Positions 1-11,401 of a stretch of DNA of 64,000 nucleotides are shown one piece after another. The notes beneath the pieces were generated by a model, which ran no database searches, had not been told where the DNA came from, and worked only from the letters and a program-made list of their open reading frames with translations. Both the position numbers and the translations under genes were made by a program. This DNA is from Mesaphorura yosii (taxonomy: Eukaryota > Arthropoda > Collembola > Poduromorpha > Tullbergiidae), in assembly GCA_009869945.1 (NCBI GenBank), contig WIXG01000183.1, forward strand, positions 1 through 64,000, in the 5' to 3' direction. Each line of letters starts with the position of its first letter. The first letter of the stretch is position 1.

Positions 1-52
1 GCGATGCGATGACAGAAGCGCATAGTGCACTGCATGCATAACTCTTTTCCAG

Positions 53-3000
53 CGAGCTGAACAAAGAACAGCTGGGTACAATTTACCAGAATTACTACTC
101 AGCGTGCCTTCGCAGCAGTTACCCAGGCCATCCGTTCAGCTCCTCTGAAGTCGAAATCCGTCGACTAACTCAGGCTGCAATTACATTTTATGAATTGATT
201 GGCTCAACATTTCCGGAAGTTCAGCAGAGTCACTATCATCTGACTCCAAGGCATCTGACAAAGTTGGTGTGTGGCATGATGAGATACAATTTGGCACCTG
301 GCAGTAATTCTACGGAGGACATTATCACGGTAAACAAGGAAATGTATTTCTTGTATTTCTGAATTGTCACAGCATTATTATTGCCTCGTTACAGATTTGG
401 GCGTACGAAGCATCGCGATTGTTTCGCGACAAACTGGTTTCAGCAGCTGACAAAGCCAAGTTTGATGACATGCTGAATTCCACAATCAGCAACGAATGGA
501 ACATGCCAAGTGTCTCTTCGGCTCTCCAAAGTGAGTAAATGTTGACGTTGGCAGACAGTTCAAAGTGCAATAATTTTTTATACCGCTGTGCGTCCATGTT
601 GCAGAAACTTATTTCGTGAGTGGGTACGCGCTTGGAGTCTCGCGTGAAACAGAAGCGAGTCAATTGAAGGCTACTTCACGACTCACAAAAGTTGCTCAAG
701 AAGACTTTTATCGCATTGTGGAGCGCGGAATGACAGGTTACGCTCGAGAGGTTCGCGACCTGCAGATAGTCTTGTTTCCAGAAGTACTAGAGAACGTCGC
801 TCATTTCGACCATGTTCTGGCGGCTTCGGGGTCAAATCTGGTCTTGGCAGGTCTTTCCGGAATAGGCAGGGGAACTGCAATCCATATCGTTTCTATGCTG
901 CATGATTCGACGGTGCTCACACTTAAAATTGGACGAAATTATACTATGAAACAGTTTAAGATGGATCTCAAAGATGTAAATGCCTACGGGGGCTATTTAT
1001 ATGCTCATAACACGTACACTTGGCAATTAGAGTGGTTTGTGAATTCTTTTCCAGATAATTCAGACATCTGCAATCGAAGGGCGTAAAGTATTCTTTGTGG
1101 TGGAAGACTTCCAGCTCATTCAGAATGAATTCTTGGACATGATCAACGGACTATTGTCAACGGCAGAGGTATGCGACAATAACAGCCGCAATTTAATCGA
1201 AATATTACTAATTTGGTTATAATTGTTTGCAAGGTTCCTGGTCTTTATACGACTGAAGAACTGGAAGCTGTTTTGTCTCAGCTTCGTGAAGAAGCGTCTG
1301 CGGAAGGAAACTCAATGTCTCTGCACGAATTTTTTGCTAAACGTTAGTTTTCTTGTCTGTCACGTATAATTGATCACCTGAGATTTAGTTTGCTTTGCTT
1401 TTTACTGTTACGTCACGAAGGAATTCGGCAGTTCCTGCATGTGATTCTTATCATGGATTACACCAACCCAGACTTCAAAAGTCGTTGTGAAAGCAATCCT
1501 GCCATTTACAAACAATGCGCTTTAATTTGGTTGGATACCTGGTCCCCACAAACTCTGACCGATGTTCCCAAGTTGATTTTGAACAAGTAAGTTTGCGTCG
1601 CAGACATTCCGGCTTTTACATGCTGGGAGGTTTGTATTTTCATTTGTAGATTCTACAAACTTCTTGGCGAAGGAGCGGGAAGTGCCAGGGAGGCTGAATC
1701 CGTCATTGCTGAAACGAACACTCTACAATTCAAGATCATCTACGACACGTTGGATGCAAGGCTTCGCTCCCCAAAACGATATGTTGGATTTATTCATACG
1801 TATGCAAATATATTTAACACACGTCGAAACGAAATTTCTGAAAAGATCAACAAGCTCAAAGTAAGATCAAATGAATCCACATAAACTACGTTAGCATGGA
1901 AGGGAAACTTGGTTTTATTCAATATGATTAATATGACTGCAGGCCGGAATAGCTAAGCTTCAAGACGCCAGTAAAGTTGTTCAGCAGCTCAAACAAGAAG
2001 CAGCTACTCAGGAAGTCCAGCTTGCTGAGAAACAAAAATCCGCCAACAACGCTTTGGAACAAATCACAGTCACAATGCGTAACGCCAACGTTCAAAGGCT
2101 TGAAATGGAAGATTTACAGGATAAAACGATGAAGGAGAATGAAGTTCTTCTGGAAAAGTAAGAATTCGCACATTCCGTTGTACTTTTAGTAAAGTTTAAT
2201 GACAATTTGTTGATTGCACAGGAAACGACACATTGACGAAGAACTGAAAGAGATTGAGCCGTTGATTGAGCAAGCCCGCTCGTCAGTAGGAAATATCAAG
2301 AACGAAGCTCTGGCGGAAATTCGATCGCTTCGAGCGCCGCCGGATGTCATTCGTGATATTTTGGAGGCTGTTCTTCGCCTCATGGGCGTCATGGACACCT
2401 CGTGGAACAGCATGAAGACTTTCTTGGCCCAGCGCGGTGTGAAAGAGGACATCAAGTAATTTTTTCTGATTCGCATCACAAGTGCGTTCTAGCACTCTAG
2501 CCGTAATACGCACGAAAATATTATCCTCTAGAAAATTCGACGCGGAACAAATTAAACCTGAGCACCGAGCCGCTGTTCAGAAACTCATCAATGAGAGAAG
2601 CGACTCCTTTGAGCAAAAGAACGCCAAAAGAGCGTCGGCCGCAGCGGCGCCGCTTGCGGATTGGGTTCTTGCAAATGTGAAGTATTCGCTTGTTTTGGAA
2701 AAAATTCAGCCACTGACAAATCAGCAGCGGCAACTCGAAAAGTGAGACTTCCATTATTTTTTCTGCTACTTTTCTCTAAAATGTATATTTACCCAATTCT
2801 AATTTAATTATGTGTTTGCCTTTAGAAATCTTGATACGGCCAAGTCTCAGCTGGGTAATTTGAGTTTAGAATTACAAAGCGTTGATGAGAGAGTCGAACA
2901 ACTGAAAATGACACTCAACAAGTACACGAAGGAAGGTGCTGAAATTGAAGTTCGTTTGGCTGGAGCAAAGAAGACGTTGGTGTCCGCGGAAACTCTCGTT

Positions 3001-6000
3001 GGGAAACTGTTGGACGAATTCAAAAGATGGACGCGTGATGTAATTTAGTTCTTTATGATTTGTTAGGAAATTGGATGGAACGTACTGACGAGATTTTGTT
3101 TTTGCTTTATGATCAGATGAAGGAACTCAGCGCCGAGTTGGAAGTTCTCCCATCAAAGTGCCTGCTGGCAGCCGCCTTCATTGCGTATCTCTCCGATGCA
3201 ACTGAAGACGTTCGCTCGTCGTACATGACCAAATGGATGAACCTGTGCAACTTCTCACAATTTGATTTCCTGCGATTTATGTCAACCGAAAAAGAAAAGT
3301 TGCATTTCCAGCAATACGGACTTCCGGCGGAGCAGCTGTCTCATGAAAATGCTGTGATTACTCTGAGTGTAAGTCCCGAAGTCTCTCTCGTTATACAAAA
3401 TATTATAATAATATATGATTCCTATTAATTTGCACGCGGCCTAAAAAGAAAGCGAATGGGAAACCGGGAGTGGTAAGGTTGTGCCGGAGTATTTGGATCC
3501 AATAATAAGGTAACCTTGAAATGACATTTCAGACATGCCTTCGACCCTTTTTGATTGATCCGTATGGTCGAGCTACGGAATGGTTGAAGAACTACCTCGC
3601 CAAAAGTTCGTCTTCAGTCGTCGCAATTTCATTGCGAGATCCCAAGTTTTCAACAGAATTGGAACTCGCCATTCGGTACGCTTTCACCGATACTTTAGAG
3701 TAATTTTGAATATGCGACTACTTTTAGTATGTTTGATATCTCGCGTTTTTTCAGGTTTGGAAAGTCTTTAATCATATGCGAGGCCGATGAAATTGAGCCG
3801 TTGATGGTTCCAATTTTGAGGGGTGATCTGGTGTCGCAAGGATCACGTGAACTTATTCAGGTCGCGGACAAGATGCTGGATTTCAATACAGATTTCAGAG
3901 TTTTCTTCAGCACCAGAAACTCCAAGCCTTCCCTTTCACCGGACTGCTCTTCTCTCGTAACCATTGTCAACTTTACGACGACTCGAGCCGGTCTTGTGAC
4001 TCAGGTAGCGTCGGGAGGGTATTCGAAGTCCAAAAACTAGGCCTGACCTAATTCTCTGCGTATGTTTTTCATGTTAGCTTTTGACGACAACTCTTTCGCA
4101 TGAGAAACCGGAGCTCGAGGAAAGAAAGTCCAAACTGCTGAAGCAATTCGAGACGCTGAAGATTGACTTGGAACAAGTTAGCGAAACACTTTTGCAAGAC
4201 TTGGCCAACGCTCAAGGAAATATTCTGGAGAATCAGGTGAATATAATTTGCAGAAGAAATACCAGGGCTTATTAAGTTTATTTCATTTAATGTCCTACTT
4301 TGCCAACTTCAGGAATTGCTAAACTCGTTGAACAAAACGAAGGCTAAATCCGTTGACATCGTGAACGCACTGAAAGAGTCGGAAGGTCTCACGTCCTCTT
4401 TAAACAATGAAATCAGCGTGTACACTCCGCTCGCAGAATTTGGAAGCAAGCTCTTCTTTGCTATCATTGACGCTGATAAGCTTGATCCGTTGTACAAATT
4501 TTCGTTATCCTGCTTCATTAACTTGTTTACGAAGAATCTGGAGCTTCGTTCGGTAAGTCCGCTGCGTCCTACCCAAACAGAAGCGTCGTAACGGTCACAT
4601 CACATTTCAGTATTCGGCATTTGGTTCTTGCAGGATGGATCGACAGAATCCAGAATGATAATTCTGCAAAAGCAGTTGGAGAACTCTACGTTCGATTACG
4701 TCTGCCGGTCTTTATTTAAAGCTGATCGTCTGGCTTTTGCTTTGCATTTTGCACACGTGATGCACCCGGAGTGTTTTCAAGAAAATGTACGACCGGGGAA
4801 CAATTCCGCATTTACGAAAGTTGACAATGCTATACGGTATAACTTTTCTCTTTTCTGCACTCAAATTCACAGGAATGGGAAGCGTTTACTGGACAACTTC
4901 TGGCAGACAGCAGCTCCGCCAAAGGAAGAAAGGAGCAAATGCCCTCTTGGGTCAACGAAGATCGTGCCTTGGCCATTCAGTTGCTGAAGTCCACATTTCC
5001 CAGCCTGTACAGCAAGCTTGACCTGAGCAATGAGGAGCTGTGGACTGAGTTTAGCAGGAGCTCAGAATGCGAGAATCAAATACCGAAAAGCGTGAAAGCA
5101 GGGGTGACTCCATTCCAGGCGGTCATGCTTATACAATCACTACGCCCTGATCGCCTCCACACTCAAATGAGTCTCTTCGCTTGCAACGCGCTTGGTAAAC
5201 GCAAAACACTTTTTGAGTCATCGTAATCGCCATTATTTAGCTAGCACTTATCAGTTGGCTTCTTGACACGCGTAGGACGCAAGTCGCTCTTCCCACCACC
5301 AACAAACTTGAGAGACCTGCTCCCAATGACGAGACCCACAGAGCCGATTCTCATCCTCGTTTCGTCCGGTGCTGATCCGTCCCAGGAACTTAAAGAACTC
5401 GCTGAAGTTTCTGTTGGGAAAGACAACTACCTTGAAGTAAGGCAACAATGCGAGGTTGGGTTGGCTTCCTCCTGGTGCCTGAATAAAATTATGCGCTTGA
5501 ATGTAGGTATCAGGTAGTGCAGCCCCGGCCGCTCTTGTCAGTTCTCTATCTGGCTTGAGAAGTTAAGCTGGGAGCGACTTGGCAATCTATGCAATGGGTA
5601 ACCATTTGCAAAGTCTGAGCACACGGTGTAGTACTACTGCACTGAGACTACAACATTGTGAGATTGCAGAGGAGGATTTTTCCCTCGGTGATTAGAACAC
5701 TCCGTATCTTCGTGATTGGAGTGATATTCTAAAGACACAGAAGGTTTTTCCTCCTCTCTGTGCAGTGCCTTCCATATCTTCGTCTTTAGAAGGGCTAACA
5801 CTACACAGCTAGAATTAGGCAAATTAACCAAAGTGCGATTCGATGGTCCTCGGTCCTACCTGTCCCTGTCCTTTCTTTCCTTTAGCGCATTGTGCCACTA
5901 GTGCACAGTGTCATAGAACTGAGTGTTCCTCTGGCTTCGGTCTTTGGATCCTTTCCTCTACGGCTTCGGCCAATCTTTCAAACCTTCCTATTCCCTACGA

Positions 6001-8411
6001 ACGCACCAAAAACAGATTGTGTATCGGCATACAAGGCATAACCCTGGATACGTGGACCCGTCTGTTAGGCCTGTGGGCGATTATTGGACGTAAAACACAA
6101 AGTTTATTTTTTGAATATAGGTATCAATGGGGCAAGGCCAATTTGAAATCGCCATGCCTAAGCTGAGTGATGCTGCAACGAAGGGAACGTGGCTTTGCTT
6201 GAAGAACCTCCATTTAGTGACTTACTGCCTTGGCACTTTGGAAAAAGAAATTCAACAACTCAGCCCAGCGAAAACCTTTCGCCTGTGGCTCACCGCAGAG
6301 CCTTACGAAGAGTTTCCGTCTGTTTTGGCTGAAAGTTGCTTGAAAATTGCTTACGAAGTAAGCTTTTTTCATTTCGAATTCCACTGTTGCGTGCGCTGGT
6401 GAGCACATATTAATTAATTTGCAAAACTTAAACATTGCAGGCTCCACAAGGCATGAAGAAGAACATGCAGCGGACGTACAGCAACTGGCCGAAAGAGTTT
6501 GTGATTGGAGACCGAAATGTCCTTCGAATGCAGGCGATGTTTGCGCTTGCATTCTTTCACGCGGTCGTTCAAGAACGACGGACGTATATTGCGCAAGGCT
6601 GGAGCAAGTTCTACGAATTTAATGAGAGTGACATTCGTGCCGGAGCGGATGTGCTGGACCGCATGTTTAAGTCAACTCGTAAGCAATTTAACAGTGGAGG
6701 CTCGTTAGAAACTGATTTATTAGTATCTAGTGCTTATTCGTTTGCTCCTTGCAGGCACGAAAGAAATTCAGTGGGTTTATGTGCAGGGGCTCTTTGAGAA
6801 CACAATTTATGGCGGGCGCATTGACAATGAATTTGATAATCGTGTGCTTGTCACCTACCTGAACACATACTTCAGCGACTCACTGCTCACCGGACCGAAA
6901 GGCTTGGGGAAGCAAATCTGTGAAGGAGTTCAAATGCCAGCGTCCACAAATTACCAGGTTTGTCTCACCGCGACCTTCTTTAATGTCAGGTGAGACATAT
7001 CGCTGAATTTCACTTCTGAACATTTCACAGGATTATATCAATGTCATTGAAGGTTTGCTCGACTACGACAAGCCTGCGTACTTTGGCCTCCCAAGCAATA
7101 TTGAGCGATCTTGGCAAAGAACGACCAGCACGAGTGTCATCAACCAACTCAAGTGTAAGTTTGATTGCCTAAATAATTAATTGGTTTATTTCTGTCCGTT
7201 GATGCCACGTTTGAATGCATCTTTGTGACATTTAGATTTGTCTCGCACGTTCAGTGCCGACGTTTCGTTTGACAGAAATGTGTGGAGCATGGAGTTAACT
7301 CCGATCCTGAATATGTGGAAAAGGGTCAATCAGGCAAGTTAAGTTGCACTCTCAAGTTGTGAGACATGGGGGAAGGTTTTTTGTGAAAGCAAATTCTAAT
7401 TTTGTAAATTCTGCAGTCGAACAATACAACAAATCTGCTTCAGCTGAAGGTGCAACCACCAAACATCGGCCCTGGTTCAGATTCCCTGGACCCAATAAAC
7501 GCCTTTGTCAAGATGGAGTACTACAACGCGATAACTTTTGTGAAAGATGTCCACAAGTGCCTTGGAGGAATCAGCAAAGTCATTCGGGGCACTTCTGTAC
7601 CAACTTCCGAGACAATCAGTGTGGCAAACGCGCTGCTGGCGAGAGAAGTAAGTTCAGATTTCTGACAGGATGTGTAATGGATCGAGAATTTATTTGCGCT
7701 TTTGTTTAGACTCCGAATGAATGGCAGCAAGTCTGGGAAGGACCGCCGGATCCGGTCATTTATCTTCAGGGAATTTTGAAACGAGTTGTCGCGATTCAAA
7801 ATTGGGTTCCGGTCGCTGAAGCCGGCAGGCTATTGGAGTCACCGATCAAGCTGTCGGACTGCCTCCATCCCGACGGCTTCATGTGCGCCTTCAAACAGCA
7901 GTGCGCAAGGTACCGCCAGCCTCTGATACGAGTGCAAGTGAGTATCACGAATCATGTGCAAGTTTTTTACGTTGTTGCACAGAAGCCAAAAGATTCCGTT
8001 GGATGAGCTCGTTTTCGCGTGTTCGTGGGGTCTATCTTCGGGTGGAACAGGCAAATTGACGTGCAAATTGACTGGGCTCCTGCTGGAAGGTTGTTCGTTC
8101 AACGGGGGGAAGCTTATCGAAAACACGTCAGAATCAAGCCCAATTGTTAAAATTCCTGATTGCACCATCAGCTGGGTCCAAAAGGTAACTTTAACTACAA
8201 CAGACTTTCCTTCCCTTTCCCTTCCGCACAAGTACTTATTTGCATACTTTAATTCCAGAACGAAATCGACAAACGGAACGCCGAAATGGTTTCAATTCCA
8301 TTCTATTCCAATGAAAAAAGAGAAGCGTTGCTGGGCAGCTTGGATTTTCCCTCGAATGGCGAAAGCGTGAAGTGGATTCAGGCGGGTGTTGGAATATTTC
8401 TGCAAAATTAA
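53..8411 (+). CDS. DYNC2H1: Cytoplasmic dynein 2 heavy chain, C-terminal part (partial at left edge)
   Basis: Motor subunit that drives retrograde intraflagellar transport in cilia. Twenty-eight exons give 1873 residues plus stop: 53-329, 395-530, 605-975, 1055-1168, 1234-1342, 1421-1586, 1650-1860, 1943-2157, 2222-2455, 2532-2741, 2826-3039, 3117-3368, 3533-3675, 3755-4004, 4078-4236, 4313-4552, 4634-4786, 4873-5194, 5276-5436, 6121-6357, 6441-6678, 6755-6957, 7031-7154, 7236-7333, 7417-7647, 7710-7909, 7983-8184, 8259-8411. Phases agree throughout. The order is end of AAA3, AAA4 (P-loop GLSGIGRGT at 850-876), stalk coiled coil 1, microtubule-binding tip, coiled coil 2 (about 1800-3040), AAA5, AAA6 and C-terminal domain. 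Motifs typical of the dynein-2 branch include NYHYHLTPR-like [26 protein letters not shown] and GLLLEGCSF. The family is about 4300 aa, so over half lies left of the window. The family call is very secure; individual splice sites are inferred from frame and consensus. Confidence 0.96.
5437..6120 (+). other. Large dynein intron (684 bp)
   Basis: This is the longest intron of the dynein gene in the window; most of the others are 60-100 bp. It starts GTAAGG and ends ATATAG. It holds an imperfect foldback (5639-5768, listed separately) and no coding signal. Confidence 0.85.
5639..5768. repeat. Imperfect foldback element inside a dynein intron
   Basis: Three nested inverted pairs share one centre: gcactg 5639-5644 with cagtgc 5763-5768; gaggagga 5669-5676 with tcctcctc 5749-5756; cactcc 5698-5703 with ggagtg 5718-5723, the last extended by tagaa/ttcta after a three-base bulge. 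The stem is imperfect, about 130 nt long. It could be a short MITE-like insertion, a structured intronic RNA, or chance. Confidence 0.5.
7334..7416 (+). other. GC-AG intron in the dynein gene
   Basis: The exon ends ...AATCAG and the intron begins GCAAGT and ends TCTGCAG. Only this join keeps the frame and gives WKRVNQ followed by SNNTTN, which fits the dynein-2 alignment. The GTTAAG six bases further on gives the wrong frame. GC-AG introns are a known minor class of U2 introns, and GCAAGT is their usual consensus. Confidence 0.75.
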
Positions 8412-9127
8412 AGTGTACTAGTCATTAAGTCATTAGCCAACCTGATCTCAAATATGAAACATGAGCAAACTCATGTGTACTTCAAAATCAAAAATAAAAG
8501 CGTGTATGTGATTTTTCGTTTAACTCATGACCAGAGCTTCTCTGTGATTTATTCAATCTCAGTTTTCCGTTAAGTTGAGATTATACAATTGCAGGATTGT
8601 GCTTCTAGTAAACAAACAAACAGCTGCTGCTGGTAATACTGCAGACTATCGTCTCAGTTTTATAACAACCGATTTTTTCTCATTTTGGGCATCAGAGAAT
8701 TTAGTATCGCTAATCTTTTAATGAACCCTAGAAGCGTTTTTACGTTATCGCAGAACCGTCTGCCTGCTCTGCTCTGCCAAAGCACTACTAATGGCATGTA
8801 AAATTGCACTGAAATTGAACAATCAAAAATTAAAATTATTTAACAAGTTTTCCGTTTAGATTTCCGCATTGTCGTTGTCTACTTTGAAGTACAATTATGG
8901 CGATATTATAAAATAGTAGTAAAATATATACTCTTTCTTCATGACTGAACTAGATTCGACTCGATTTCCTCAGGATCCAACTCTTCAGACTCTAAGAATT
9001 TAAAAATAATCGAAATTTGCAAAGCTTGGCTTTAACGACCGTTTTGCGTTATTGATTAATAAATTAAATTCTCGGTTGTATACTTTCCTTATATGCTAAT
9101 GCTAAGCTAAGTTCTACGCTATTTTAA
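8412..9127. other. Intergenic region between convergent dynein and BCAT genes
   Basis: AT-rich 3' flank shared by two converging genes. An AATAAA polyadenylation signal lies at 8493-8498, 82 nt after the dynein stop. I saw no other coding or RNA signal. Confidence 0.7.
8493..8498 (+). terminator. Polyadenylation signal of the dynein gene
   Basis: AATAAA hexamer 82 nt downstream of the TAA at 8409-8411, a normal spacing for a metazoan 3' UTR. Confidence 0.6.
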
Positions 9128-11401
9128 CTACTCGATTAGTACACCCCACGGATGTGAGACTCGACCGTAGTAAATGTCACTCAGACTTCTGAGAAACTTC
9201 ATGTGAACAGGATCCTGATGATCCACCGTCGGAATATCGTACTTCTCGCCTTCGTACGTGATCGAACTGACCGGACAAACAATGCACGCCGTTCCGGCGC
9301 CAAATACTTCCAAAAGCTGCAATTAAGAAGAAACGGTAATGCATCAATTTCTAAATACAGCAGACACATCTGCCGAGGCAGCAAAGATGAGTTTTCGACA
9401 TGTGTTGTGAAATCACGATAAATCCAGCGACCGTGGACTTTGATTCATAGGCTTATCGATGACCTCCTCGACTCGGCAAATGAGCAAATGACCTCAGCAT
9501 GCATCATTTGGCAATTCTCGTGCTTGACTTACTCTCTTTTCTCGTTTGGCCTCGATGACCTCCTTCATGGTGATGCTCCGCTCGGTCACTTTGAACTCTT
9601 TCCATTCTCTGGCCAAGTCCAACACACTCTGTCGGGTCACTCCTGGCAGGATGAGGCCATTCAGCGGCGGAGTTATCAGCTCTCGCTCTAAAATTACATG
9701 CCCTCGAATTATTGCATCATATCTACTCTTCTGCGTTTCAGTTTGTGCAAGAAGTTCTTGAACTAATTGCATACAGAAGCAATTCTTTGCTAGTACTTTA
9801 ATCAATTAAGAATGACCGACCATCATTCGATCATGCAGATGAAGAAACGCGATTATTTCTTGCATCATTTAAGTATACTCAGATAAGCTAATAAATTTTG
9901 CAGTTCTAAGAATTTACCTCCTTTGTGGTTGGTGAGAAATACGAAGATGTTCATGGTTCCGACTTCAGTAAGCTGATGATCTTGTCCGTAGAGCCACAAA
10001 ACTTGCTGGAGGCCAGCTGTCTCTGCAGTTTTCTGAAAGAGTGATTGTCGGACAAAGAAATGAGTCCATGTAATCAGGAAATGCTGGTGAAAGTGCAGGC
10101 GTAGGCGTACCTGCACAAATACTGTTGGCGCGTAGTTTGAACCCAGTTTTGTGTCTCCGCAGCCGCCTGGCCAGGCGCGGACGTACTGCGGGTCCGCCAG
10201 GAGGGACACTGGCTTGAAGCCACTTGCGAAATATGGCCCGACGGGGCACAGGATCACGAAGAGCAGGGCCTTCTGAGATAATGCGACTCCAAGAGATGGC
10301 TACACAAAAACATTAGACATGGCTCAGGCTAAGTTAAGAATCTGTAGAGCCTGACCGGTTGTTGAACTCACATCCGTCCCAATAAACGTTGGTCTAATGT
10401 ATAAGCTTGAGGTATCCGAGTGAGGAATCCATTCCTCGTCGATTCTAATAAGTCTTTGTATGCACTTTATGAATTCATGATGATCGAATTGTGGCAGCAT
10501 CGAACGACCAGCACCGCGTAAAAGTCTTTGCATATTCAAGTCCGGGCGGAAAAGGCGAACTCGGCCGTCCACGCCGCGATATGCCTTCATGCCCTCGAAC
10601 AACTGTAAATAGCGAACAGCAAATTAAGGAAGCATTGAATGTCGCGTGTACTTCTTATTCTCATCATCGCAAGTGTGAAACCATCAAACCATGCTGGTGC
10701 TGATTGCTTGAACCGTACCTCAATTGCATAATGCAGCACTTTAGCCGCTGGATGAATAGGAAGGTCATGAATAGGCGAGATGGTGGGTTTGGTCCAGCCC
10801 TTCTCTAAGCTCCACTCAGCCTCCAACATGTGATCCGTAAAGCACTTGCCAAAAATGAGTTTCGATACATCTGGTTTGGGCTTAAGTTTGGATGGCGGTG
10901 CCAAATTGACTTCTAAATCTGTAAACTGAGCGAGAGAGCAAAGAGTTAATGCACAGGTGCGACGTGGTACGTGCGATCATACGCGTTCTCTCATGATTAT
11001 ACTGCCTATTGCCTGTTACAGTTACGTAATCAGACATCAGACCACTCAACGTTGCATTGAGACTAATCTCTACTTTTTGTGCTGGCCTTCTGAATGTGCA
11101 ACGAAACTTGTCATTTGATTTGGTCGACTTACTTTGAACGTCCCGTAGTCCGGTTCCGATGCCGGTGTAGAGTAATGCGAGATTTGAGCGTTTACAGAAA
11201 TTCGGAGCGCGTTCGATATTGCCTGCGAAAATTAGCAGATTGTCAAGCATTAAATGACCGCTCAACGTTTTACGCTGACCCTCAAATCGTCAATCGTATC
11301 TGATTTCCTCACTTCTTGGAACTTACTTTGACTTGCACGGCAGAGCCACCGCTCAGAAACCGCAGCGCGTGTCCCGGGAGGATAAAATATTTGGACGCCA
11401 T
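9128..11401 (-). CDS. BCAT: Branched-chain amino-acid aminotransferase
   Basis: PLP enzyme that reversibly transaminates leucine, isoleucine and valine with 2-oxoglutarate, the first step of their breakdown. Eight exons read on the minus strand: 11327-11401, 11133-11222, 10719-10925, 10372-10602, 10111-10299, 9918-10032, 9533-9687, 9128-9316, total 1251 bp or 416 aa. ATG is at 11401-11399. The first exon ([16 protein letters not shown]...) is basic and hydrophobic without acidic residues, which suggests a mitochondrial presequence. Fold-IV motifs seen: [51 protein letters not shown], and [10 protein letters not shown], whose Lys (about residue 252) aligns with the Schiff-base lysine. The CxxC redox pair of animal BCATs is kept as CIVC (about 365-368). 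The length matches the animal family (about 385-415). A shorter cytosolic start cannot be excluded. Confidence 0.96.

Noticed and set aside
3060-3116. Alternative upstream acceptor (TTGTTAG) for the dynein exon starting 3117
   Set aside because: It would insert a segment not expected at the end of coiled coil 2; the GATCAG acceptor at 3116 keeps phase and family alignment.
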